64,000 bases of DNA from Torymus aiolomorphi (GCA_036365515.1 CM070877.1:68372022-68436021), one strand, 5' to 3'. Counted from the first letter of the stretch, positions 47,356 through 58,405 are shown. The notes: generated by a model not told the origin, from the letters alone. Made by a program: numbers and translations.

Positions 47356-49105
47356 ATGGAGAACAGGTGTGCGGTGTGTAAGGTGATTTCTACACGCACA
47401 CTCGGACGGTGTCCGAAATGCCATCAGCCATGCCACTCCAAATGTGCTGGGAAGAAGAAGGATGCGCCGTGTGATCTCTGCCGCATCGCGGAGCAGTCCC
47501 CTGCAGTCCTGAAGAAGACACTCAAACCAGGCAAGCAGACGGGAGCACAGGTGAGCCGGCACGCTACAATCACCACTACGCAGCGAGTGTCTCCCCACTC
47601 CCGCGCACCGCTCGGGTCGTCAACGCCAGCCGGTACGCGCTCACCGCTACTCTCAGACATCAACGCCAGCGCGTCTGCCTCGCGCCTAGCTCCAGTACCA
47701 AGTGTGCGCGGCGGATAGCCGGAGCGCAGGGGCATGTCGCGGCCAAGCAGGCTGTAGAGCGGGCAAGCTGCTCGCAGGCGTGGGAGCCTGTTATGGCTGT
47801 GGAGCAGGAAAACGCTCGCAGGCGCCGTCTCTCTTGTTGGTGTCGCACATCAGCGATGCGGAGATCGGGAGCGGTCACTCTGACCTCATCAGCAATGATA
47901 TTAATGTACATGCGAGTGTCACCTCTCAGGTTGTATCCCCTCCACTGGGAGATATCAACCTGTTGGGTGCCACTAATTTACTCATTCCTGTGAGCACACT
48001 GGAGTTGCTATTCCAGCGATTTGATATGCTTGAGAGGCAGCTGGATGACCTTAAGCTCCCTGATAATCGGAGCCCCGTGTTGCACAGCATTAGTCCTGTG
48101 ACCACCGATACAAATACTAATTCTACCTTGGATCTGGCGGCACGGGTCTCTGATTTGGAGAAAATAATAAACACGCAAAATATGTTGTTAGAGGATTGCA
48201 ATAAAAACTAAGCTGCTTCTCGAGGACAACTATGAATTCAAAATAAAATTGGACAAAGCACTGAGCGGCATTGAGGATCTCCAGTGTGCTCGCAGAGTTT
48301 TAAATGCTAAGGAAAGCGTAAACTGTTCACCTGATTTACGCACTGGTGGCTCCATTCTCGCTATTGATCAGCGTCAGTCCTCTCGGCCGAGCCTCGATAT
48401 CGCTGGCGCGGCTTCGGGGACCGTCAGTCCTGAGCCCTGTGAAGTTATTATCAATGGTGCCTTGAAGAAGGGTACTGATTTGTCAGAGGAAATAGCAACT
48501 GGGGTTGCCTTCGCGGTGCTCAGGACTATTCCGCTTCGTTTGAAAGGAACAACGTCCTTGAAGCCCGTGTCCTGCGTGCTCGGGACTCGTCCCAGAGAAG
48601 TGAGGGAGAGACTGAGGGGGTTTCGGGGTCGCGGTCTGACGTGCCGCCCTCCTGTGTGGTAAGGCTCAGCAGTGCCGGACTAGTCAAGGAAGTTATGCGG
48701 GCCAAGCGCGCGCTGGCCAATAATTACTTTTCTACAGGTGATATAAATTCTGAATTGCTTGAACCGATCTCTGCAGCCTGTTTGACCGATCACAAGGTAT
48801 TTATTAATCAGATGTTGCCCCACGAGAAATTTCAAGTGTTTAAAAGTTTGAAATCCATAGCACAGGGGCTGGGTTTCAAATACGTATGGCATGCAGGTGG
48901 TAGATTCCTAGCCAGGCGTAAGGGGGGTGAGCGTGCGCATGTATTCGCTACTGCTGCCGACTTGCATGCCATGCAATCGGCGTACCAGTCTGCTTCTAAA
49001 CAGCACCTTCCCAGCGTTGAATCACCAAGTAATGTTACTATTAACAGCGACAACGCTAAGAGACATGGAGCAGCACAGGTGGTCAAGTCGGTGCAGGCTC
49101 CATGA
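47356..49105 (+). pseudogene. LINE ORF1 protein (PHD finger and FP-like domain), broken
   Basis: The ATG at 47356 begins MENRCAVCKV. The Cys/His order CAVC, CPKC, PCHSKC, CDLC within 45 residues is a C4HC3 PHD-type finger. After frame changes near 47700 and 48210, a predicted coiled stretch (LLFQRFDMLERQLDDL, about 48010) follows. The C-terminal domain comes at 48660-49105: VKEVMRAKRALANNYFSTGD, FINQMLPHEKFQVFKSLKS and FKYVWHAGGRFLARRK, which resembles the FP-type RNA-binding domain of insect LINE ORF1 proteins. It probably coats LINE RNA. Confidence 0.75.
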
Positions 49106-49123
49106 CTGGGATCGATTTCTGCT

Positions 49124-50057
49124 GTGAAAGGAGGGGATGGGTCTTCTCTCAAGGCGGGGTTTCTTAACATTAACTCCATCAGACCACGCCTCAATAAACT
49201 ACGTGCATTTCTGGCTGAGGATCCCTCCTACCACCTCTTTGGTATAGCGGAATCATGGTTAGGCTCGGTTGTTGATGACAGACTCGTTCGGATCGAGGGC
49301 TATTCGGTACTTAGGCAGGATCGTAACGCGAATGGCGGAGGCGTTGTCCAGTACGTGCGCGATGATTTCAAAGTCACAAGACTAGCATTTTTGGAAAACT
49401 CTTGGATTGGGAAGACCATCCATACCTGAATATTTATTCTGTCGTGTACAGCAGGGTGGCTCTCCACCCATTCTAGTCGGTGTGATTTATCGACCCCCAC
49501 ACATCGCCATGCAGAAAGACACCGATCTATTTGACGTTTTTCGCGATCTTGCTGGCGAATATAGCCATAAATTCATCATGGGGGATCTGAATGCGGATTT
49601 GTCATCGGCAACTGATGCAGATGCTTATACTATAAAGAACTTGGCCAATGAATTGTCTCTGCAGATCGTCCAGCATGGTCCAACTCAGCATAAAACGCCA
49701 ACAACTCACACATGGATTGACTTGATCCTCATAGATAACAATGATGAGTTGCCTGATTGTGCGAATGAACACTTACCCAGTTTCGGCAAGCATGCCATCA
49801 TTGATGCTACCATCTCACACCACGTGCCAGCTCCTGTAAGAGACTCTTTCTCTTACAGAGATTTTAAAAATATTTGTCCTGCTACTCTAAATGAGCTACT
49901 GGCACGCTGTGACTGGGTGAGTGCAAATTCAGTCGAATCCGATCTGGAGGGGGCTTTAGATAATTTAAATTCAAATCTTAGCGTAGCCATTAATGAATTA
50001 GCACCCCTTAAAACTGTGAAACCTAGTAAAAAATATGCTCCTTGGCTTGGTCCTTAG
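49124..50057 (+). pseudogene. LINE ORF2 endonuclease domain, broken
   Basis: AP-endonuclease landmarks occur in order: GFLNINSIRPRLNKL, FGIAESWL (catalytic Glu), GGGVVQYVRDDF, a frame change near 49400, VGVIYRPP, KFIMGDLNAD (GDLN box), THTWIDLILI and FGKHAIIDATI. The usual final His-containing SDHxxI box is changed. It nicks genomic DNA to prime copying. The TAG at 50055-50057 lies inside the linker, whose frame continues afterwards with VDKRNATHRRYKRTG. Confidence 0.82.
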
Positions 50058-50365
50058 CTGAGGCAGCTCGTCGACAAGCGTAATGCCACTCACAGACGCT
50101 ACAAGCGTACTGGGCGGGCGCTGTTCGACGAGTTTCTCCGGCTCAGCAATGAGGTCGATTCGCGCATTGATCAGGAGCGTAACTCTTTCCTTCACAAACA
50201 TCTTTCAGACGCTCTTGATGCTAACAAGGATATTTGGAAGGAGATGCGCAACCTTGGCCTCCTACCAAAGCGAAAGGGGGAAGACCTGCACGGCCTTACA
50301 CCGGGGGAGTTGAACGATCACTTTGCTGGGATTTCTGTGTCCCCCCTTGAAACGTAGAGGAGGCA

Positions 50366-52025
50366 ATGGACACCATACAATCTGCAAGTGAGGAGGGTTT
50401 TTCATTTAAACCAGTAGTTATAAGTGATATAGTCATTGCAGTTTCTCACTTCTCCTCGCAGGCAAGGGGGGTAGACGGTGTCCCCCAAAGAGTGATCGCG
50501 AAAGCTCTACCGGTTATTGGCGAATATTTAGTAAGAATTTTTAATTCCTCTTTCGCGCAGGGAGTTTTTCTGGGCTCTTGGAAGCCGCCGCAGATAATTG
50601 CGCTTAAGAAGAATGCAACTTCATCCACACCATCGGATTCTGATAGCGCTGCTCTGCTTCCTCTCCAAGGTGCTCGAGAGGATTGCCCACGACCAAATCA
50701 CGGAGTATCTTAACATCAATAATTTACTTGACCCCCTCCAGGCCGGTTTCCGTAAACATCACAGCACTCAGATGGCACTTCTCAAGCTGACCGATGACAT
50801 ACGTATGGGCATTGATAAAAGCGAACTGACGCTACTGTTACTTTTTGACTTTAGCAAGGCCTTTGACACCATTTCACCGACAAAACTTCTGCGCAAACTC
50901 CGCCAGCTGGGATTCTTCGGGTCGGCGCTTCTGTGGATAAAATCATATTTACAAGGTCGTACTCAGATGGTCATTTCCAATAAAAGTGGAAATTCTGAAT
51001 GGCTAGAAACCAATCTGGGAGTTCCACAGGGTTCCGTCCTGGGTTCTTTGCTATTTTGTCTCTATGTGAACGACATGCGAGACATACTCGACGGACATGC
51101 TATCAAACATATATTTTACGCCGACGACCTCCAAATATATCTACATATCACCAAAGACAAAATTTCGGAGGGCATGACTCAACTATCTCATGCGGCACGA
51201 ATGGTGGCTGAATGGGCGGAGACCTCTGGACTGCATCTAAATCCTGGCAAGACCAAAGCCATTGTATTTGGCTCGAGAATAGGTGTAAATTATGTAAACT
51301 CGTTGGGATTGCGGAGTATTGGCTTGCAGTCTGGTGAGCTCATCCCATTTAGTAGCGAAGTTGTGAGTCTCGGTGTTACTCTTGACAGTAAGTTAACATG
51401 GAAACCGCATATTGAACAACTTGCAAAGAAAGTCAATAAAGCCCTGTATAGTTTGCGGTTTATAAGGCCATGTACCACCGAGACCCTCCGCAAAAGATTA
51501 GTTGAGTCGTTAATCCAACCACACTTGGACTACTGTATAGTGGTATACATTGATGCATCGGACGAACAGCGAGAGAAAGTGCAACGACTGAGCAATGCGT
51601 GTGTGAGGTATATCACTGGGGCTAGGAGGGATCAACACATAACCCCTGATAGGAAACGCCTGGGCTGGCTCCGTACGGACTCGCGCAGATTTTACTTTGC
51701 AGCACTATTAATGTATAAAATACTACGGCTGTGTGAGCCGAGTTATTTAGCTGCCTTTTTCGAGGTGAACAAGCCTAGGTCTACCAGCAGGGGTGTGCAG
51801 CCAGAGCTTAAGACCCCCGCCTTGAATTACAAAACGGGTGATAGGGCGTTTCTAACTCAGAGTGTCCGGCTCTGGAACTCTCTCCCTCCCTCCCTACGCC
51901 ACTTACAATCATTTTGGTCATTTGAAAAGACGGTGCGCCAGTACCTTCTTGACTGTGATCCTAAGCCCTCCATCTCGTGGGTTCAGGGAGCCAACAGTGC
52001 GGGGACCCGAAGAAGCCGACCTTAA
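50366..52025 (+). pseudogene. LINE ORF2 reverse transcriptase, one frame change
   Basis: The 5' part ends near 50635 (FLGSWKPPQIIALKKN); after a frame change the RT reads without a stop from about 50640 to 52025. Motifs: LSKVLERIAHDQ, AGFRKHHSTQMALLKL, LLLLFDFSKAFDTISP (motif A), NLGVPQGSVLGSLLF (motif B), IFYADDLQIYL (YADD, motif C) and LHLNPGKTKAIVFG. The C-terminal region has PHLDYCIVVY and RLWNSLPPSLR. With all catalytic motifs kept, this is the best preserved LINE RT of the window. Confidence 0.9.
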
Positions 52026-52516
52026 ATATAATGTCAAACTTGACTCGGCCGATTGGCCTCGTACTGTGATAGTATTTTAGGAATATAAAAACTGTGATAT
52101 TTAGGGTTAGTGCAATAAAATTAAAAATCAAAAATTAAAAATTAAAAATAAAAATTATAAATTAAAAATTAAAAATAAAACGGGTCCCTGGTGACAGAAA
52201 ATTATATTAATCCTATTTCTTGTATAAAATGTAATGTTAGCCTTGGTTGACTACGACTATGTCGGTATTGTATTACAGCGTTTTAAATTTTTTTTCTCTT
52301 TTTGTTTTTTTATTATAATTCATTTTTTTTATTAATTTTGTGAACTTTGCAAATGAAACATATTTATGCTTTTATATATTATGTATTTTATTCGATTGTT
52401 TTTTATATTTTTTATATTTTTATATTTAATTTTGTAGTTATCTACAATGTACACTGGTTATGTATTTTATGTTTTTTGTCGAGATGGCAAATAAAGTTTA
52501 TCTATCTATCTATCTC
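52026..52516 (+). other. LINE 3' region with TCTA tail
   Basis: Non-coding, AT-rich, with a run of AAAATTAAAAAT-type repeats near 52120-52180, an AATAAAG near 52490 and a terminal (TCTA)n tail of the kind some LINE clades carry in place of poly-A. Confidence 0.75.
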
Positions 52517-52965
52517 TCACTCTCTCTCTCGATGCACAACTCCTGGAGAAACGAGCACGGGCACGGGCTGTAGCCTAAATGATAGCCGAAGCAATACTAA
52601 TCGCCTGTCTCCTCGTCGGCACGCGCCAGCATCTCTCGGCCTTGCCCTTTGCGCAAGGTTGAGAGATGTTTACCTCTTCGGCATTAGCGCGTGCCGTCGC
52701 GGTGTGCCGAGACTCGCCTCATGTCTCCTTAGTGCACACCGATATACACATACGTGCGCTCGCACATGCGCTGGCCGTTACACCCCTCGTCCAAACGCTG
52801 ACTATTTCTCGGAGAGTCTGCTCTGCTACCTCGCGTCCAGCATCTTCAATCGCAGTGCGCGCTCTCCTGAAAAGGGATGCGGGTGCAGAATAATACGATA
52901 GGCGTATACAAGAAAATAAAACGGGGCTAACCCCTCTCTTTATTCTCCCCGGAGCGGGGCTTACA
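52517..52965 (-). repeat. Gypsy A 3' LTR, start part
   Basis: On the minus strand it starts TGTAAGCCCCG and contains AATAAAGAGAGGGG. It matches 10979-11475 (AAACATCTCTCAACCTTGC, GGGCAAGGCCGAGAG). It is the first part of the LTR that continues at 46910. If the purine-rich stretch at about 52930-52955 is the polypurine tract, the LTR start would move about 40 bases. Confidence 0.75.
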
Positions 52966-53849
52966 CCCGGATTGGCGGGGATTTTTGGCCGTGGCTACTC
53001 TCGGTTGTGGAACTACGGCCGTGCCTTGTCGTGGCGGGCGGCGTTTGCGCACTTCGCGTCCGTTGACACGCCCGGCCGTCCGCAGTAATTGCAGCGGCGG
53101 CGGGATCCCTCCGTCGTCGGTGCCGCGTCTTCGCTCCGCTGCCGCTCGCGGTGCGGGCGCTGGAGGGTTGGCGGTGCATTCTGGTGCGGGGCCGCAACCG
53201 GCATCAGGGCGGTGGTGGCTGCCCCGGCTCTACGGGCAGCTTCCCTCTTTCTCTCCTCGGCTGCTTCGCCCCATCTCTTCGCGAGCAGAGCGTCTCGTTC
53301 GGCGGCCCGGATTTCTTCGCGGGCTCGGGCCGCCGTCTCTTCGGCCTCTCGGCGCTCCTTCCGGGCGCGCCGGGTAGCGGAGAGCATTGCTCGCTCCTCC
53401 CGAAGGCCCTCAAGTCGGGTCGCCCAGGGTCCTGCGAGGTCCCTGCCGTACGACGTCTCGGCGAGGAACCGATCCCAGGCTTGGATGGCCTCTCCTTCCG
53501 CCGTCCAGGCCTGGCGACTGGAGGTGCGCGCCCTCTCCAGGAGGCGCTCCAACGACTCCCAGCGGGCCAGCATCGGCTCCGTAGCCGCGGGGACCACTAG
53601 TCCCCGTCCTTCGGCGATCGGGGCCGCCGGGCCTGTCTGGACGTCCGTCTGGCGCCGCTGGGACGCGGTAGGCGGAGGAGGGAGCGCTAGGGCCCCGGCC
53701 GCCTCGGGCAGCTCCTCCAGCACCACCGAAGACGGGCGAGCGAACTCAGCTCGCCCGAGCTACTCGATCGCGCACAGAACCCCGCGCACCATTGCCTCAG
53801 TGTCGAGGGCACCGCCCTCGGTGCTCGGCACCGGTGATTTCTTAGCCAT
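52963..53849 (-). pseudogene. Gypsy A third ORF: coiled coil plus C2H2 zinc finger
   Basis: The ATG at 53847-53849 starts MAKKSPVPSTEGG. A TAG lies 29 codons in (about 53760), and a second TAG near 53011 replaces a Trp codon kept in the copy at 10755-10983. Between them, about 240 residues include LARWESLERLLERART, a long Arg/Glu/Ala-rich helix (about residues 130-210, strong coiled-coil composition) and CNYCGRPGVSTD, the start of a C2H2-type finger whose first His is replaced in this copy. The natural stop overlaps the LTR. The ORF lies after integrase, where Gypsy elements sometimes carry env, but no signal peptide or membrane segment is visible. It probably makes a nucleic-acid-binding, self-associating protein. 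Confidence 0.7.
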
Positions 53850-54014
53850 CTGTAACAAAAAGAGCCCGAGCGAAAAGGTGCATTAGTTGGAGTCACTAAC
53901 AACTCCCGAACTCCTGCTCCTGTCTAACACTCTCGTACGCCGCTGCGCGCGAGTCGATCGCGGTGAGGCATCTCGGTGTGACTTCGGTTCCTGTCGCTTC
54001 GCGGAACCTTTCGA

Positions 54015-55230
54015 TCAGCCCCGGGGTTTTCCCGTCCCGGGGTTCACCTTCGCCGTCGCGCGCGTTTTACCGGGAACCGTGCGAACCACGACGCGAACCG
54101 TTTTACGCGGACGTCCCCGAGGACGTTTTTCGACAGGACGCGCATCGCTCGGCGGCGCTCCGCCGGCCTCCGGTGGGTCGCTCGTCACCGGGACGTTTAC
54201 GTCTTTCCTCGGCGGTTGCGGGTCCTCGACGTCATCTACTTCTTCGCCCGTTTCGTCGCTGCTTTCTCCGTCGTACGGCTTGAGGTGAGAGACATGAAGA
54301 ACCTCTTCGCTCGCGTCCTTCTCGTCGATGACCCTTACCGTATTGAAGCCGGTTATCTCGGTCACCTTCAGAGGACCGGCATACTTCGGCGCTAACTTCG
54401 CCGATATTCCTTGCGCTGCCGAGGAAAGGACCCTGTTACTTTCCAAGACGAGGTCTCCTACCCCGTAGGATACGTCTCTCCGACGCGCGTTGTAGTATGC
54501 CGATTGTCGCCGGTGCTCGTCGGCAGTTTGTGCGGCAGCCCTCTTTCGCAGACTATCCATATCATGCAGGCGCTCCGCCCACGTATGCATAGCCTCGCTC
54601 TCTCGTTGCTCAAGGGCCTCGCGCACTTGCTCGCGGCGAGCTGTCGCCGGGGAAAGCGGCTGTCTGCCGTAATTGAGGGCGGCCGGGCTCACGCCGGTCG
54701 AATCATGCACGGAGTTGTTCAACGATAACATCAACTCCGGCAGTTTCTGATCCCACTCGCCGTGAGATTCCTCGACGAACGCGACCAATCGGGTCTTTAA
54801 CGTTCGATTTACCCTCTCCAACGGGTTTGCCTGAGGGTGATACGGCGGGGTAGTCGAGTGGTGGACGCCGACGTGCGAGGTATTCGTCCACGGCTTTATT
54901 CTTGAATTCCATGCCGTTATCGGACAGGAATACCTCCAGAGTGCCGAACCGAAGAATCACTTTCTCCTTGAACTCTTTCAAGATGATCTTTGCATTCGCT
55001 TTACGTATGGGCACGCACTCTACCCAGTGAGTAAAGAGGTCTTGGAACACCAAGATATACCCGTGCCCGAGCTTACTCTTCACGAACGGGCCGGTTATAT
55101 CTCCGGCAACTACTTGCCACGGCCCGTCGATAACCCGTTGTCCCATCAGACCTGCTGGCGGTCTTTGCTCTGCTTTCGTCTGCTGGCACACTTGACATCG
55201 TTTCACGTACTTCCTCACCGCATTATACAT
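54015..55230 (-). pseudogene. Gypsy A integrase with AT-hook tail, one frame change
   Basis: From the right: CQVCQQTKAEQRPPAGL (zinc pair), WQVVAGDITGPFV (first Asp, about 55100), EVFLSDNGMEFKNKA (second Asp, about 54925), a frame change near 54860, then the HPQANPLERVNRTLK phrase (catalytic Glu, about 54815). The C-terminal region follows: YGVGDLVLESNRVLS, LAPKYAGPLKVTEI and VLHVSHLKPYDG. An acidic spacer and RPRGRPRK (54102-54125), an AT-hook, come near the end. Apart from the frame change the core is intact. Confidence 0.87.
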
Positions 55231-56243
55231 CTTCGGCCCGTAATATAACCGTCCGCGCTTTCGTATGGTTTTTCTCGACCTTGGTGCCCGGCGGTCGGAT
55301 CATCGTGTGATTCGCGGAAGACTTCGCGACGATGCTCCCGGGGTACGACGAGTTTCCATGCCTCGTCATCCGCGACCGCCGCCTCTACTATCTCATCCGC
55401 GAGAAAGTAGAATAATCGACCCCCTACCACTTTCCACCTGGGATGGGTTGAGGGGTCGCGTGTCACTTCGTCCAGCCAGGTTCGGTACCACTCATCTTTG
55501 GTACCATCGGACCACGTGCTCGCATACACTTCGAGGTCGACTTCCTCTTCGTACATGCGCGAAAGCGCGTCGGGCACGTGGTTCAGCGCGCCCTTTCGAT
55601 GTTCCACATCGAAGGAGTGTCCTTGCAACTCGAGGGCCCACCTCGCCAGTCTTCCGGTGGGGCTGTGCAGGCTGTGCAGCCATCGCAAGCTATGGTCTGT
55701 CACCACCAAGAAGTGATATCCTTTGACGTACGGTCGAAACTTCTTGATCGCCCATATCACCGCTAGGCATTCGCGCTCCGTGATACTGTAGTTGCGCTCC
55801 GTTGGCGGAAGTATTCGGCTGGCGAATTCGAGGACTTGTTCCTGTCCCTCGATTACTTGCAACAGCACCGCACCGATGCCAGTGTCGCTCGCATCTGTCT
55901 GCACGACGAACTGAACACCGAACGAGGGTCTGGCGAGAACAGGGGCCGAGGACACTAGGGCTTTTATCTTCTCGAAAGCCTCTTGCGGCGCGTCGTCCCA
56001 TTCGTATCGTCGATCCTTCTTCGTTAGCGCCGTAAGCGGTTCGGCTATCGTGGCAAAGTCTTTCAAGAACTTTCGGTAGCAAGATGCCATTCCCATGAAG
56101 CGGCGCAGTTGCTTCAAGTTCTTTGGTACCGGAAAGTTTATCATCGGCACGATCTTATCAGGATCGGGCCGGAATCCGTCCCGGTTGACGAGCACACCGA
56201 GGTATTTGACTTCAGTCTTGCCAAACACACTCTTCTCATAGAC
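55215..56243 (-). CDS. Gypsy A RT thumb, RNase H and integrase N-terminus
   Basis: About 337 residues are open. It opens at VFGKTEVKYLGVLVN, just after the RT palm; the catalytic palm is lost to the insert. The thumb reads LKQLRRFMGMASCYRKFL. RNase H shows VVQTDASDTGIGAVLL (Asp), NYSITERECLAVIWA (Glu), LVVTDHS (Asp) and VEHRKGALNHVPDALSR, so its catalytic residues are present. The His pair of the integrase zinc domain follows (HRREVF, GHQG). Residues after DHS lack one usual Ser compared with family B. The fragment cannot reverse-transcribe. Confidence 0.88.
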   Translation of the reverse strand, partial: VYEKSVFGKTEVKYLGVLVNRDGFRPDPDKIVPMINFPVPKNLKQLRRFMGMASCYRKFLKDFATIAEPLTALTKKDRRYEWDDAPQEAFEKIKALVSSAPVLARPSFGVQFVVQTDASDTGIGAVLLQVIEGQEQVLEFASRILPPTERNYSITERECLAVIWAIKKFRPYVKGYHFLVVTDHSLRWLHSLHSPTGRLARWALELQGHSFDVEHRKGALNHVPDALSRMYEEEVDLEVYASTWSDGTKDEWYRTWLDEVTRDPSTHPRWKVVGGRLFYFLADEIVEAAVADDEAWKLVVPREHRREVFRESHDDPTAGHQGREKPYESADGYITGRRCIMR

Positions 56244-56269
56244 CAGGAGATAGTGACAGAAAAAAAAGA

Positions 56270-56930
56270 ATGGTTAGTTAGTGTATGCATATTTGAAGGT
56301 TGATTATTCAAGTTATTTGACGAATTATAAGCGGATAATCTGAAACTGCACGCTTGCAGCCACGTTGTCAATTAAATATTTATTTTTAACGAAAATCAAT
56401 GTTTTTGAACGATTAATTATTGTATGCAAAGTAGTTTTTCTAAAAGTTTGAACAAAAATAACCAGGCGGAAGCTAATTTGCATACGGTTTCCGCGTGCAC
56501 AAAGACCGGAAATAATTTTGTTAAGTTGCAAAAAGAAGTGGGTGTTAAAAAACAATTAGTATTCGTATGCAATTTTACAGGGTTAATATTATCACTATAT
56601 AGAACATAAAAAACTAATTTACATACGTTTACTACTTGCACTTGTATTTGCGGCAGTTTTTTGTTACTGCATTATTTTCGTTATAACAAAGAATAATTAG
56701 TATGTGCTTGAAAAAGGAATTAATTTAAAGTTTATATGATCAATTGTTGGTATAGCCATTTGCATACGCTTCAGGCTTGCAGAACCGTTAAAAAAAGTAT
56801 TTGACAATTGCAAATTTTTGGACACCTGTTGAACAATTAATTAGCGTATGCAATTTGCATTTTCAAAATTTTCGTAATAAAAGGAGGTGATTTCCTGATT
56901 AGCATAGGGTTCTGGCATGCACAAGATTAT
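56270..56930. repeat. tandem repeat of about 140 bp, four to five decayed copies
   Basis: A module resembling CTAATTTGCATACG-TT-GCGTGCAC recurs near 56474, 56612, 56752 and 56898, with CTGCACGCTTGCAG near 56346. A second module, AATTAATTAG-GTATGCAA, lies between copies (about 56412, 56552, 56693 and 56835). Spacing is 138-145 bp. Confidence 0.6.
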
Positions 56931-57029
56931 TTACAGCAATAATTATATTGCGAAAAATATAATAAAATTTGACGCCTGTACGCTGGCTCCGTGTTGTCGA
57001 GAATTGCAGCAACACCTGCTGCATACATC

Positions 57030-57205
57030 GTATCGACTCTCCTTACGAAAACTAGCACGATTCAGATTGCTACGAAGACTAGCCCATTTTAGCGTTGGAC
57101 GCGAAGACTAGCACGTCCCATTGAATCGCGTCGAAGACTAGCACGATCCACTTGACTGCCACAAAGACTAGCGCGATCCGCTTGACGTTTCACGAGGTTG
57201 CCACG
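57030..57205 (-). repeat. 30-bp repeat array, minus orientation
   Basis: GTGCTAGTCTTCG (read on the minus strand) recurs about every 30 bp, five to six copies, with diverged remainders. The same unit forms the opposed array at 57891-58160. Together they form an inverted pair about 690 bp apart. Confidence 0.8.
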
Positions 57206-57880
57206 AAAATTAGCATTTTTCGGGAGAACACCTGCATTTTTTATATTAGGTATATGTGACAAGTCTAAATTACGCGCTTGATAAGCGGAAACATTATGTA
57301 TAAATGATAATATGACCACTGCAGCACGTTTTTGAGGACTATTTCGGTGTAGGGTGACACGCTCATGTCCAGAAGATAACTTCCTCGCTAATTTGAGTGT
57401 ACCTAGGAGGTTTTTCGACCCGCTGAGTAATTTAAAAAATTACTTACTATCTAAATTACTGTTTGAATGCGCATTTCTTTCCACCGACTTCGAGAAACTG
57501 TTATACCAATAAGAAAGATCTGCCATTTTGCAAATATTGTAATACCTTATTTTTAAAAATATGTTAATAGGTGATTTCTTTTACTTACAATCATCATCGT
57601 CATTCATTTTATTAATTTTTCGTTACATTTAGCACAGAGTTAAAAAAAACGTTTACCAACTTGAATATTTCGAAAGTTCTACCGTGGTTAAGGGTGCAAC
57701 AGTTAGAAAGGTATCTACGTTACCAACATTGCTATTAAGTTTTTTTTAAAAGAATTTTCAACGAAGACAGCGTTGGTAATATAGAAAATGATGGTTTTCT
57801 TTATTTTTATGATAATCTTTTCAAAGATATAGGTAAGAAGAAAAATAATTATGGACTCGCGATAGAAAAAAAGTGCCGTC
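57206..57880. other. spacer between the opposed 30-bp arrays
   Basis: AT-rich with no supported ORF. It would be the loop if the two arrays paired as a foldback. Confidence 0.5.
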
Positions 57881-58328
57881 GTGAGAAAAGTGCTAGTTTT
57901 CGCGACAAGCGAAATATTACTAAAGCGAAGTATTACTTTTTGTGGCAAACTCGCGAATCGTGCTAGTTTTCGTTACAAAATAGCGAATTGTATTAGTATT
58001 CGCGGCAAAGTAGTGAGTTGTGCTAGTTTTCGTTACAAAGTCTCGAATTGTACCAGTATTTGCGACAAAGTCATGAGTTATGTTAGTTTTCGTTGCAGTT
58101 TTCTGAAATGTGCTAGTCTTCGTAAGGAAGCTAAAAAAGGTGCTAGTTTTCGTAGGGAGCGTTGGTATATTGCCCATACATGGAAAAACGCTACGTTGAG
58201 CATTCCTTCAAATTTAAATTTTCAAGAACATGGATGGATCGTTGCAGAATATACCGATTTTAAATGGTTTGAAGAACCTGAAATGCCAGATTTGGTATCT
58301 GATATCCTCATCGAAACAGTTGAAAAAG
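57881..58328 (+). CDS. gene-like exon: ten-residue repeats plus unknown domain
   Basis: The open frame starts in the 30-bp array. Seven or more decapeptides with Cys-x-Ser-hydrophobic-Arg follow one another, ending at RRERWY. Then about 56 non-repeat residues read like a real globular end: IAHTWKNATLSIPSNLNF, HGWIVAEYTDFKWF and MPDLVSDILIETVEK. The exon ends AAAAAG before GTAAG. The first in-frame ATG is at 58073, inside the array; an upstream exon is possible. I do not recognise the family. The Trp-rich segment could be the C-terminal part of a DNA-transposon protein. Confidence 0.45.
57891..58160 (+). repeat. 30-bp repeat array, plus orientation
   Basis: TGCTAGTTTTCGTTACAAAG units start at 57961, 57991, 58021, 58051, 58081, 58111 and 58141, an exact 30-bp period, with weaker units at 57891 and 57931. 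In one frame each unit encodes ten residues of the type CASFRYKVAN. Confidence 0.92.
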
Positions 58329-58405
58329 GTAAGCCTTGAATTACTTGATTGTCGAATGGTTAACGATCTAATATATACTAATTATTCACTATCTAAGCTT
58401 ATTAG

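Larger units (their letters stand above)
46911..52516 (+). mobile_element. LINE with PHD-finger ORF1, inserted in Gypsy A LTR
   Basis: The order is a 5' region, ORF1 (PHD-like finger plus FP-like C-terminus), ORF2 (endonuclease plus RT) and a 3' region ending in TCTATCTATCTATC. This is nearly full length, about 5.6 kb. A PHD-type finger in ORF1 together with an AP-like endonuclease points to the CR1/Jockey side of LINEs. LTR sequence resumes at CTCTCTCTCGATGCACAACTCC. The 5' boundary is approximate. Confidence 0.85.

Noticed and set aside
47356..47718. Host gene with a PHD finger
   Set aside because: It is followed by an FP-like domain, endonuclease and RT in the usual LINE order, so it is LINE ORF1.
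53089..53886. A 265-codon Ser/Arg-rich frame on the plus strand
   Set aside because: It is the antisense of the Gypsy A third ORF, whose zinc finger and second copy support the minus strand.
54015..54200. Envelope gene downstream of Gypsy integrase
   Set aside because: There is no signal peptide, membrane segment or Cys-rich ectodomain after integrase; the following ORF encodes a coiled coil and a zinc finger.
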